From: UBA4742 sp002403895
Lineage (GTDB): Bacteria > Actinomycetota > Acidimicrobiia > Acidimicrobiales > Acidimicrobilacustridaceae
DNA: 16,199 bases
NCBI GenBank assembly: GCA_036823295.1
Contig: DAISGD010000068.1
Coordinates: 1-16,199, forward strand
Direction: 5' to 3'
Shown here: positions 1-7,063 of the stretch, piece by piece
How the letters are laid out: every line of letters begins with the position of its first letter
How positions within the stretch are numbered: position 1 is the first letter of the stretch
Notes under the pieces: generated by a model
Told to the model about the DNA's origin: nothing
The model's input: the letters and a program-made list of their open reading frames with translations, nothing else
The model's database searches: none
Made by a program: the position numbers and the translations under genes

Positions 1-120
1 TGGCGTAGGCGGGGCTGGCGTAGGCGGGGCTGGCGTAGGCGGGGCTGGCGTAGGCCGGACTCGCACCCACCGCGCTGGCGTAGGCGGGGCTGGCATAGGC
101 CGGGCTGGCGTATGCCGGTG
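1..120 (-). repeat. 15-bp tandem repeat encoding ASPAY pentapeptides
   Basis: Eight consecutive 15-base units fill this stretch. Units 1, 2, 3 and 6 are identical (tggcgtaggcggggc on the plus strand), units 4, 7 and 8 differ by one to a few bases, and unit 5 (61-75) is highly diverged. Read on the minus strand in the frame of the gene that starts at 556, each unit encodes Ala-Ser-Pro-Ala-Tyr, with unit 5 reading ASAVG and unit 8 starting with Gly. The array reaches the window edge, so its full length is unknown. Near identity at the DNA level suggests recent slippage expansion. Confidence 0.95.
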
Positions 121-556
121 AGCCCAGGACGGGTCCGCATGCGCCCCAGCCCAACGACGGGTGAGGCCCGCAGCAACAGTCGCCGCTGTGGAGGAAGAAG
201 ATGTGGTTGGGCTGGGCCACGATGCCGGCCCGCTCCAACTCGGCGATGAGCCGCAGGGGGTTGGGGATGCCCTTGAGCTGGGTAAACCCGACCGCACCCT
301 CGAGCTCCTCGACGGTGATCTCGGCCCCGGGGAACACCTTGGTGGCTATGGCCACGGCCGCCGCCCCGCCGGTCGTCAGCACCTGGTGAGGCACGAGGGC
401 GAAGCGTTTGTGACCGTGGGCGAACGTGACCCGTCCAGCCCATCCCTTCTTCACCGGCTTCTTCGCCGCGGCCCGTTTGGTCGTCTTGACCGCCTTCTTG
501 GTCGTCTTTGCTGCCTTGGCCGCCGGCCTTCTCGCCGCACCTTCGATTTCGGACAC
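1..556 (-). CDS. ASPAY-repeat protein with Lys-rich N-terminus and Cys cluster (3' end outside window)
   Basis: This gene is open for at least 185 codons from a GTG at 556 and continues past the window edge. The start is set by a GGGAGG Shine-Dalgarno just upstream. Residues 2-38 are rich in Lys, Ala and Thr, resembling histone-H1-like tails. A compact region of about residues 40-123 contains FALVPHQVL and a helical stretch (LRLIAELERAGIV). A Cys cluster follows (CCC at 127-129, Cys140, with Gly, His and Trp), then ASPAY repeats from about residue 146. No signal peptide is visible. I do not recognise the family. The unseen C-terminus could carry a catalytic domain or could simply be more repeat. 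The gene is divergent from the TPR-CHAT gene across 87 bp, which suggests shared function. The basic N-terminus resembles the C-terminal tail of the metalloprotease at 4950. Confidence 0.85.
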   Translation of the reverse strand, partial: MSEIEGAARRPAAKAAKTTKKAVKTTKRAAAKKPVKKGWAGRVTFAHGHKRFALVPHQVLTTGGAAAVAIATKVFPGAEITVEELEGAVGFTQLKGIPNPLRLIAELERAGIVAQPNHIFFLHSGDCCCGPHPSLGWGACGPVLGSPAYASPAYASPAYASAVGASPAYASPAYASPAYASPAYA

Positions 557-629
557 TGCACCCTCCCGGTTGGTCTGGGAACAGAAGCGTAGGCGGGTCC
601 GTAGATACAAGATTCTCCGAGCACACCAC

Positions 630-635
630 TAGGGT
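630..635 (+). promoter_or_regulatory. Putative -10 box of a leaderless TPR-CHAT transcript
   Basis: TAGGGT fits the actinobacterial TANNNT -10 form and lies 8 bases before the ATG at 644. No Shine-Dalgarno is present there, so transcription would begin at or next to the start codon. No convincing -35 box is seen, so an alternative sigma factor may be used. Confidence 0.45.
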
Positions 636-643
636 GCGGGGCC

Positions 644-3322
644 ATGGCGGTCGGTTCGACCCAACCCGAGAGTCGCACCCTCACGCAACTGGCCGAGCTG
701 GCGGATCTCCGGCATCGGGAGCCGGCCACCGTCCGCGATCGCACCAACGCCATCCTCGCCACCAAGGGTCTCACCGACGGGGAGCGGGCCACCGGCTGTT
801 GGGTGCTCGGCCTCGCCTTCCACGAGTTGGGCCAGCCCGCCGACGCCGTGCGCCAGTACCGCAAGGCCGTCCGTCTGGCCCAGCGCAGCGACGACGTCCA
901 CACCGAGTCGCGGGCCCGGGCCTCCATGGCTATTTCCCTCCATAGCTTGGGCGACGCCGCCGCCGCCGACCGGGAGATCACGCGAGCGGTCGAGATCGCA
1001 CCGGAATCGGCCCGGGGTCTGGTCGACCTGCTGGCCGCATTGGTCCTGCAGCGCACCGGTCGCCTCGACGAGTCGCTGGCGCGGTATGCCCAGGCCCTGC
1101 CCCGCCTGCGCCGCGGCGGCGACGACGCCAACATCTCCCGGCTGCTCATCAACCGGGGCACCCTGTTCGCCTACCAGGGCGCGTTCGACGCGGCGCTGGC
1201 CGACCTGGCCGAGGCCGAACGGCTGGCCACCGCCCTCGAACTGTGGGTGCTGGTGGCCATGGCCGCTCACAACCAGGGGTTCACCGAGGGCCGGCGCGGG
1301 CAGGTTCCCGCCGCTCTGGCCGCCTTCGATCGGGCCGAGGTGGCCTACGCCGCGCTCGGCGGCCCGCCCCGCCTGGTGGCCGGCCTGGCATCAGACCGCT
1401 GTGAGGTGTTGCTCAGCGTCGGCCTCACCCGCGACGCCCAGGAATCGGCGCAGCGGGCGCTGGCCGTGCTGGGCGAGGCGGGTGACGCCGCCCAGCTCAG
1501 CGAGTCGCGGCTGCTGTTCGCCCGGGCTTGTCTGGCCCAGGGCGATCTTCCCGCCGCGGGCCGCGAAGCGAAGGAGGCGGCCCGCGCCTTCCGCTCCGCC
1601 GGTCGGACCCCGTGGGCGGCGGTGGCCGACTACGTGGGGATGCAGGCCGAGGTATTGGCCACCGAAGATCTGGCCCGGCCGCCATCGGCGGGGATGTTGA
1701 CCCGCACCAAACGCATCACCCGTCTGCTCGAGGCCCAGGGGTGGCCGGTGGAGGCCATGCACGTGCGCACGTTCCACGCCCGTGTCGCCCTGGCCCTGGG
1801 CCGCCCCGAGGTGGCCCGGGCCGAACTGACCGGTGTGGGTCGGGCCCGGTCGCGGGGTCCGGCCGAGCTGCGGGCCCAGGCCTGGCACGCCACCGCCCTG
1901 TTGCGCTTGGCCGACGACGACCGCTCCGGGGCCAAGCGGGCGCTGCGGCGGGGTCTCGACGTCATCGACGAGCACCGGGCCGGCCTGGGCGCCACCGAGC
2001 TGCGAGCCGGCATCGCTGCTCAGGGCCGGGACCTGGCCCGTCTCGGTCTGCGCTTGTCGATGGCCGAGGGCCGGGCGTGGGAGATCCTGCGCTGGGCCGA
2101 GCGGTGGCGGGCGGGCGCCCTGCGCCTGCCCCCGGTGACCCCTCCCGACGATCCGGCGTTGACCGCGGCGCTCGAGGAGCTGCGCGAAGCGCGCGGTGCC
2201 CAGCGCGAGGCCACCCTGGCCGGCGAGCCATCCCCCACGCCGGACCAGCGCATCGCCGAGCTCGAGGAGGTGGTGCGGGGCCGCACGCTCCAAGCTGACG
2301 GTCGGGCGGCGGTGGCCCGCTTCCGTCTCGATCAGGCGGGCCTGAGTGGCGCCCTCGACGACGCCACGCTGGTCGAGTTCGTCACCTTCGACGACCGCCT
2401 CTTTGCCGTCACCGTGGTGGCCGGCCGGGCCCGGCTGCACGAACTGGGTCCGGTGAAGGTGGTGGAGGAAGAGCAGCAGTACCTGTTGTTCGCCCTGCGC
2501 CGCGTGCTGGCCTCACCGGGCACCGCGGCCGAGCCGGTCAACGCCGTCACGTTGCTGGCCGTGGCCCGGCGCCTCGACGCGATCCTGCTCGGTCCCCTGC
2601 ACCTGCCCGATGGTCCGGTGGTGATCGTGCCCACCGGTTCGTTGCACGGGCTGAGCTGGTCGTCGTTGCCCTCGCTGGCCGACCGGCCCGTGACCATCGC
2701 CCCCAGTGCCGAGTTGTGGCACCGGCGGGGTCGCCAGGCCAAGGCCGTTCCCGGCCGGCGCACCGCCCTGGTGGCCGGCCCCGATCTGCCCGGGGGTGAC
2801 GGCGAGGTGGTGCGTCTGGCCGAGCAGTACCGGGGGGCGACGGTGCTGCGCGGCGGCGACGCCACGGTGGCCGGCGTGTTGGGGGCGTTGGCCCAGGCCG
2901 ACCTCGTCCACCTGGCTGCCCACGGCACGTTCCGGGCCGACAGCCCGCTGTTCTCGTCGTTGCGCCTGGCCGACGGCACCCTCACCGTCTACGAGCTCGA
3001 GCATTTGCGTTCCACCCCGTCGACGGTGGTGCTGGCCGCCTGCGACGCCGCCCAGGTGGACGTCCTCGACGGCGACGAGTTGTTGGGCACGGCCATCGCC
3101 ATGCTCGGGCTGGGGGTGGCGTCGGTGGTGGTGCCGGTCATGGCCGTGCCCGACGAGGCCACCGCCCCGTTCATGGTGGCGCTGCACCACGGCCTGCGCC
3201 GGGGCCGGGGGCCGAGCGTGGCGTTGGCCGATGCCACCGCCGCGCTGGGCGACGATGCCTACGCCCGGGCGGTGGCGGCCACGTTCGTGTGCATCGGCGC
3301 CAACGAGCGCGCTACCAGCTGA
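644..3322 (+). CDS. TPR-CHAT domain protein (caspase-like protease)
   Basis: This 892-aa protein has the classic TPR-CHAT layout. Roughly residues 1-480 are alpha-helical repeats of TPR type (for example GLAFHELGQPADAVRQYRKA). A linker follows, and residues about 550-892 form the CHAT domain, a clan CD caspase-like cysteine protease fold. The dyad is visible as His760 in VHLAAHGTF and Cys800 in VVLAACDAA, so catalytic activity is plausible. No membrane segment or signal peptide is seen, so it should be cytosolic. CHAT proteases cleave specific protein partners when the TPR part senses a trigger; the trigger and substrate here are unknown. The neighbours (ECF sigma factor with a small coupled partner, metalloprotease) suggest a proteolytic switch on gene expression. 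The start is the ATG at 644, placed just after a TANNNT box, and the gene ends 4 bases from a convergent gene. Confidence 0.93.
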   Translation: MAVGSTQPESRTLTQLAELADLRHREPATVRDRTNAILATKGLTDGERATGCWVLGLAFHELGQPADAVRQYRKAVRLAQRSDDVHTESRARASMAISLHSLGDAAAADREITRAVEIAPESARGLVDLLAALVLQRTGRLDESLARYAQALPRLRRGGDDANISRLLINRGTLFAYQGAFDAALADLAEAERLATALELWVLVAMAAHNQGFTEGRRGQVPAALAAFDRAEVAYAALGGPPRLVAGLASDRCEVLLSVGLTRDAQESAQRALAVLGEAGDAAQLSESRLLFARACLAQGDLPAAGREAKEAARAFRSAGRTPWAAVADYVGMQAEVLATEDLARPPSAGMLTRTKRITRLLEAQGWPVEAMHVRTFHARVALALGRPEVARAELTGVGRARSRGPAELRAQAWHATALLRLADDDRSGAKRALRRGLDVIDEHRAGLGATELRAGIAAQGRDLARLGLRLSMAEGRAWEILRWAERWRAGALRLPPVTPPDDPALTAALEELREARGAQREATLAGEPSPTPDQRIAELEEVVRGRTLQADGRAAVARFRLDQAGLSGALDDATLVEFVTFDDRLFAVTVVAGRARLHELGPVKVVEEEQQYLLFALRRVLASPGTAAEPVNAVTLLAVARRLDAILLGPLHLPDGPVVIVPTGSLHGLSWSSLPSLADRPVTIAPSAELWHRRGRQAKAVPGRRTALVAGPDLPGGDGEVVRLAEQYRGATVLRGGDATVAGVLGALAQADLVHLAAHGTFRADSPLFSSLRLADGTLTVYELEHLRSTPSTVVLAACDAAQVDVLDGDELLGTAIAMLGLGVASVVVPVMAVPDEATAPFMVALHHGLRRGRGPSVALADATAALGDDAYARAVAATFVCIGANERATS

Positions 3323-3328
3323 TCAGCT
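3317..3328. repeat. 12-bp perfect palindrome at convergent gene ends
   Basis: AGCTGATCAGCT is its own reverse complement and spans the TPR-CHAT stop codon and the end of the convergent 158-aa gene. The octamer GCTACCAG is also directly repeated at 3311-3318 and 3326-3333. There is no loop or T-run, so a terminator role is doubtful and the palindrome may be incidental. Confidence 0.4.
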
Positions 3329-3803
3329 ACCAGATGATCCACGGGGTGGTCACGATGAGGCCGTCCTCGGTGATGACCCGCAGCCGCAACGAGCCGCGCT
3401 CGATGCTGAAGCGAAACCGGCCCAGGTCGTCGGACTCGGACTCACGGCTGCCGCTCGTCGTCTCCAGTTCCACCCGCGTGCGTTCGGCGGGGTCGACCTG
3501 ACCGAGGAGTGTGATGCCGTCGGCTGACAGTTCGATGTCGACGCGGTGGTTGCCGATGGCGAAGCTCAACGTACGGGCCTTTTCGGCCAGCGTGTCGGTG
3601 CGCATGACGACCAGCGCCTCGTCGAGCAGCGAGTCGAACACCAACTCGGCCAGCTCCGCATCGGCGTTGCCGAGGTCGAACACCGCCTTGGCCACGTCGA
3701 GGGCGTCGTCGGGCACGGGGTCGGTCTCGTCGAGGGCGAGGCCGAGCTGGGCCAGCAGTTCGTCGTCGTCGTGCAGGTCGGGGCGATCGGGTTCGTGGTT
3801 CAT
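3327..3803 (-). CDS. 158-aa acidic protein coupled to ECF sigma factor; possible sigma partner
   Basis: I do not recognise this family. The N-terminal half (about residues 1-70) is strongly acidic and helical, rich in Asp and Leu. The C-terminal half (about 80-158) is predicted beta strands (VDIELSADGITLLGQV, FRFSIERGSLRLRVI) and ends in the hydrophobic TPWIIW. There is no membrane segment, signal peptide or zinc motif typical of ZAS anti-sigma factors. The ATG at 3803 overlaps the stop of the sigma factor (ATGA), so the two are translationally coupled. This position is where anti-sigma factors usually sit, so a regulator of the sigma factor, or a CHAT protease target, is a reasonable inference but not shown by sequence similarity. 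Confidence 0.88.
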   Translation of the reverse strand: MNHEPDRPDLHDDDELLAQLGLALDETDPVPDDALDVAKAVFDLGNADAELAELVFDSLLDEALVVMRTDTLAEKARTLSFAIGNHRVDIELSADGITLLGQVDPAERTRVELETTSGSRESESDDLGRFRFSIERGSLRLRVITEDGLIVTTPWIIW

Positions 3804-4387
3804 TGGTGAGCCTCCCGCAGGAAGGGTCGGAGTTCAGGGGCTTCTCGCAGGCGCTCGAGGCAACGCTGACGCGTGGGCCCGATGCTGCCGTGGGGGATGT
3901 CGAGTAGTTCGCCGATCTCGGCATACGAGAGCGGTGGGTCGACGGTCAGGAGCCGCAGCAGCTCCTGGCAGGCGGGGGAGAGGCGGGCCAGGGCGCCCGC
4001 CAGCGCGTCGCGCAGCTCGGCGTCCATCAGACCCTCGGCGAACTCGGGCTGCACGAGGGGCAGGCGCAGGTCGACGTCGTCGGTGGGGATGTCGCGCTGG
4101 CGCGACCGCAGCAGGGTGAGCACCTCGTTGCGGGCGGTGGTGGCCACCCAGCCCGGCAGCTTGACCGGTTCGCGCACGGTGTCGAGGCGCTCGTACAGCC
4201 GGCAGAAGGTGGCGGCGAAGGCGTCCTTGCGGTCTTCGACGGCGAGGTCGAACCCGCCGATGGCCCGCCACGCCACCCGGTGCAGCCGTTCGACGAGTTC
4301 TTCCCAGGCGGCCCGCTCACCATCGAGGGCGAGGGTGACCAGCGCGTCGAAGTCGGCACTCTGGAGGTGCCGGGCGGCGGGGGACAT
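3800..4387 (-). CDS. ECF-type sigma-70 family RNA polymerase sigma factor
   Basis: This 195-aa protein has the two-domain ECF layout. Sigma-2 covers about residues 8-95, with FDALVTLALDGERAAWEELV, the core-binding DAFAATFCRLYERL and GWVATTARNEVLTLLRSRQR. Sigma-4 covers about residues 125-190, with LSPACQELLRLL, then LSYAEIGELLDIPHGSIG as the helix-turn-helix that would read the -35 element. It lacks sigma-1.1 and sigma-3. An in-frame GTG at 4447 would add 20 residues, but the ATG at 4387 is preferred because the added residues are Arg/Pro-rich and unlike sigma-2, and a TAGGCT box lies 7 bases upstream. Its stop overlaps the start of the 158-aa gene by 4 bases. It is convergent with the TPR-CHAT gene, which suggests they form one regulatory unit. 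Confidence 0.9.
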   Translation of the reverse strand: MSPAARHLQSADFDALVTLALDGERAAWEELVERLHRVAWRAIGGFDLAVEDRKDAFAATFCRLYERLDTVREPVKLPGWVATTARNEVLTLLRSRQRDIPTDDVDLRLPLVQPEFAEGLMDAELRDALAGALARLSPACQELLRLLTVDPPLSYAEIGELLDIPHGSIGPTRQRCLERLREAPELRPFLREAHQ

Positions 4388-4394
4388 GGGCCGC

Positions 4395-4400
4395 AGCCTA
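4395..4400 (-). promoter_or_regulatory. Putative -10 box of a leaderless sigma-factor transcript
   Basis: On the minus strand TAGGCT precedes the ATG at 4387 by 7 bases (GCGGCCC), closely resembling the TAGGGT plus GCGGGGCC arrangement before the TPR-CHAT gene. No Shine-Dalgarno precedes this ATG. A -35 element is not obvious, so the call rests on spacing and the similarity to the TPR-CHAT start. Confidence 0.4.
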
Positions 4401-4539
4401 GAGCGGGTGGCCCGGGGAGCCTCGATGGTCCTGAGGGGTGCAATCACCCGTCCTCCTGACCGCCGCGTCGGCGCGGCGAGTGTCGTGACGTCCTACAGAC
4501 GCCGCCATGACGGCGGAGATACACCCGCGGTGCAATGGC

Positions 4540-4545
4540 TACCGT
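4540..4545 (+). promoter_or_regulatory. Putative -10 box of a leaderless transcript for the 111-aa gene
   Basis: TACCGT is followed by GGGGCC and then the ATG at 4552. The layout matches those before the TPR-CHAT and sigma genes, and no Shine-Dalgarno is present. No clear -35 is seen. Confidence 0.4.
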
Positions 4546-4551
4546 GGGGCC

Positions 4552-4887
4552 ATGACGGACGAGACCGAGGCCAGCCCGCTGATCGGGCGCTGGCGCCGAC
4601 TGGGCGAGCGCCCCGCCCCGGCCACCGACGAGTCGGTGCCCTTCGGCCAGGACCCGGGTCTGCTGCCCGGCGAGATCACCTTCGCCGGGTCGCGCTTTGC
4701 CGCCAAGGCGTCCCCCGGGCAGGGATTCACCGTGTGGGACGTGGGCAGCTACCGGGTGGACGGCGAGGGTCTGCACCTGACCCTGGCCAACGACGCCTGG
4801 GCCACCTATGGCTTGGAGCTGGGCTCGGACACCCTCACCGTGACCGACGGATCGGGCCACAAGACGGTGTATCAGCACGAGGACTGA
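4552..4887 (+). CDS. 111-aa lipocalin-like small protein
   Basis: The reading frame is open from an upstream ATG at 4507, but the ATG at 4552 is preferred. It has a TANNNT box 6 bases upstream, and the residues it drops look non-protein-like. The protein begins with a LIGRW motif and alternates short strands (EITFAGSRFAAKA, SYRVDGEGLHLTLAN, TLTVTDGSGHKTVYQ), a pattern typical of small lipocalin-like or beta-barrel proteins that bind a hydrophobic ligand. There is no signal peptide, so it should be cytosolic. Its function is not recognised. It is divergent from the sigma factor and 62 bases upstream of the metalloprotease on the same strand, so it may belong to that transcription unit. Confidence 0.8.
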   Translation: MTDETEASPLIGRWRRLGERPAPATDESVPFGQDPGLLPGEITFAGSRFAAKASPGQGFTVWDVGSYRVDGEGLHLTLANDAWATYGLELGSDTLTVTDGSGHKTVYQHED

Positions 4888-4906
4888 GGGCTCTTACCTC
4901 TCACCT

Positions 4907-4930
4907 GGGTAGCGGCGGTGGGCCGCTCCC
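4907..4930 (+). other. Hairpin directly before the metalloprotease Shine-Dalgarno
   Basis: GGG (4907-4909) plus AGCGGC (4911-4916) can pair with GCCGCT (4922-4927) plus CCC (4928-4930) around a GGTGG loop, with one bulged T. It ends 3 bases before the AGGAGG at 4934-4939. No T-run follows, so it is a weak terminator candidate. It might instead limit readthrough into, or translation of, the protease gene. Confidence 0.4.
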
Positions 4931-4949
4931 GACAGGAGGTTGAGACCCC

Positions 4950-7058
4950 ATGCACGTGCACCCCTATTCCGTTCCACTGGCGAGTCCGATCACGGACGAG
5001 CCGGACTCGCCCGTCGGGCTGACGCCGAACCCCGATCCCGATCCGACCGGTCCGTTCCCGCCCCTCCCGCTGCCGGGACCGCACCCGATCCCCAAGATCC
5101 CCGTGATCCTGGAGCCGCTGCCCAAGTTCCCCCTGGACCCCGGCGTGCACTTCTGCGTGGTGGATCTGCCCGACGGCTGCTACCGCATCACGTTCACGCC
5201 CAACCTGGGCAACGGCACGTTCCGGGGCACGCTGCGCGTCGACCGGGCCGAGGGTCCGCTCATCGTCAGCGGTGACCTGTACTTCTTCCCCACCGGAGCG
5301 GACAAGCCCGACCTGCTTCCCATCAGGGAGCTGCCTCTGGCCGTCCTCGACCCCGGGGTACGGCTGCTGCGCGGGTTCAACATCCCGATCTACCCCCGCA
5401 ACCGCTACCACTCGTACCTGAAGGCCACGCAGGTGCGTACCAGCTCGAGGGGCCACACGCCGTGCCAGGGCTCGTTCACATTCGAGCAGTACGACTACGC
5501 CCAGCCGCCGGCCGGGTCGTTCAACGGGTCGTTCCCGGCGTCGCCCGGCAGTCGTACCGTGACGGTGGCGTTCGCCCCCAAGCCGGCCCCGTCGTTCTTG
5601 TGGCCGGGCAACTACTACGAGGGCGAGTGGTCCGAGGCCGGCGTGTCCAAGGGCACCGTGACCCTCGGCTGGGTGTCGAGCTCGTTTCGGCGCTGCACGG
5701 TTGAGGTCGACACCGTGGTGGGGGCCGTCTCGCCCCAGCCGGTGCCGGCCATCGGTGGTAGTGGCACCGAGAGCTTCAAGACGGTGCTGGCCACTGCCGG
5801 CTGGCAGGCCACCGTGACCTACGACCAGACCGCCATCCCCAAGCCCGCCTCGCCCGCCAGCGCCACCGACTGTTGGAGCGACGCCGACCTGCATGCCCTC
5901 ATGCAAACCGTGCGCAGCCCGAGCACGAACCTCGACAACGAGTGGCACATGCACGTGCTCGTCGTGCCCGGTCACCTCGGCTGCTCGCGGGGGAAGATGT
6001 ACGACATGATCGACGTTCCCCGGGAGGGCGTCGTGAGCTACTCCGACGATGGCTACCCGACCGGCGACTCGTCCAACTTCGGCTTGGCGGCCAACGGCAA
6101 GCAACGCGACTTCCCCCGGGCGTTCCTGCGCAGCGCGTCGCACGAGGTCACCCACGGCTTCAACCAGATCCACCAGGAGCAGGAGGGTGGGGCCGACAAC
6201 TCGATCATGACGACGACACCCAGTGTGGCCGACGTGTTGGGCACCGCCACCACCGGTGACCCCGGCATCTTCCCCGACCAGATCCATCTGGGCATGAACA
6301 CCCAGGTGCGTCATCACCTGGCCCATTTCCCTGACCCGGTGGTGCGCCCCGGCGGCCACACGTTCGCGTCGTGGGCGTCGGTCACGGTGCCGTCGGCCGA
6401 TCGCTTCGAGGTCGGCCCCGAGCAGTTGACGCTCACGGTGGACACCGCGGTCGACACGGTCGCGTTGGGGGAGCCGGTGCCGGTGCACTGGACGCTCACC
6501 AACACCAGCGGCAAGCCGGCGTCGGTCCCCAGCGAGGTGACCACCCAATCCACCTACGCCCGTCTCACCGTCATCGATGCCATGGGTCGCCGCCGGGTGG
6601 TGACGCCGTTCGTCATCGACTGCGAGCGTTCGAGCATCAAGGCGTTGGACGACGGGAAGTCGCTCGAAGCCGGTCAGCGGGTGTTCTGGTCGAGCAACGG
6701 TTTCGCCTTCGAGCGGCCCGGTCGCTACACGATCGAGGTAGCCGTCGACTGGACGGTGGCGGGCACGCCGCTGACCATCAAGGGCGAGACCCCGGTGTTC
6801 GTCGGCTACCCGACCTCGGCCACCGACAACGATGTGGCGTCCGCCCTGTTGCACCCGGAGGTGGGCCAGTGGGTCGCCCTCGGCGGCGGCGCCCACCACC
6901 TCACCGAGGCAGTGGATCGTTTGCAGGCGGCGTCGGCCCTGGCCGCCGGAGGTGACGGGATCGGGGCCCTGCGGGGCTTCGCCGGCATCCTCCCCGATGA
7001 CAGCCCGAAGAAGGCCCCGGCCAAGAAGGCGACCAAGTCGACCCGCAAGCGCGGCTAG
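4950..7058 (+). CDS. Metzincin-like zinc metalloprotease with Ig-like domain and Lys-rich tail
   Basis: This 702-aa protein starts at an ATG preceded by AGGAGG (4934-4939, 10-base spacing). A Pro-rich linker (about residues 26-65) is followed by a beta-rich region to about residue 330. The peptidase core carries HEVTHGFNQIH, giving zinc ligands His398, His402 and His408 and catalytic Glu399. NSIM follows with Met420, matching the Met-turn of metzincins. The usual Gly of HExxHxxGxxH is Asn405. Residues about 490-625 form an Ig-like beta sandwich resembling intracellular protease-inhibitor (BsuPI-like) folds. The last 15-18 residues are Lys/Arg-rich. No signal peptide is seen, so the protein appears cytosolic, which is unusual for metzincins. 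It sits 5 bases upstream of the 379-aa gene and near the TPR-CHAT/sigma block. Peptidase activity is inferred from motifs. Confidence 0.85.
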   Translation: MHVHPYSVPLASPITDEPDSPVGLTPNPDPDPTGPFPPLPLPGPHPIPKIPVILEPLPKFPLDPGVHFCVVDLPDGCYRITFTPNLGNGTFRGTLRVDRAEGPLIVSGDLYFFPTGADKPDLLPIRELPLAVLDPGVRLLRGFNIPIYPRNRYHSYLKATQVRTSSRGHTPCQGSFTFEQYDYAQPPAGSFNGSFPASPGSRTVTVAFAPKPAPSFLWPGNYYEGEWSEAGVSKGTVTLGWVSSSFRRCTVEVDTVVGAVSPQPVPAIGGSGTESFKTVLATAGWQATVTYDQTAIPKPASPASATDCWSDADLHALMQTVRSPSTNLDNEWHMHVLVVPGHLGCSRGKMYDMIDVPREGVVSYSDDGYPTGDSSNFGLAANGKQRDFPRAFLRSASHEVTHGFNQIHQEQEGGADNSIMTTTPSVADVLGTATTGDPGIFPDQIHLGMNTQVRHHLAHFPDPVVRPGGHTFASWASVTVPSADRFEVGPEQLTLTVDTAVDTVALGEPVPVHWTLTNTSGKPASVPSEVTTQSTYARLTVIDAMGRRRVVTPFVIDCERSSIKALDDGKSLEAGQRVFWSSNGFAFERPGRYTIEVAVDWTVAGTPLTIKGETPVFVGYPTSATDNDVASALLHPEVGQWVALGGGAHHLTEAVDRLQAASALAAGGDGIGALRGFAGILPDDSPKKAPAKKATKSTRKRG

Positions 7059-7063
7059 CGGCC

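Noticed and set aside
1..120. Short tandem units as a CRISPR array
   Set aside because: The units are contiguous with no spacers and read in frame as ASPAY; this is a coding repeat.
644..3322. A type III-E CRISPR locus implied by TPR-CHAT
   Set aside because: No CRISPR repeats, gRAMP (Cas7-11) or adaptation gene is visible in the window; only the protease/sigma logic is similar.
4872..6899. 675-codon minus-strand open frame opposite the metalloprotease
   Set aside because: Translation is Gly/Arg/His/Val-rich low-complexity typical of the reverse frame of a GC-rich gene, while the plus strand has a Shine-Dalgarno and zinc-protease motifs.
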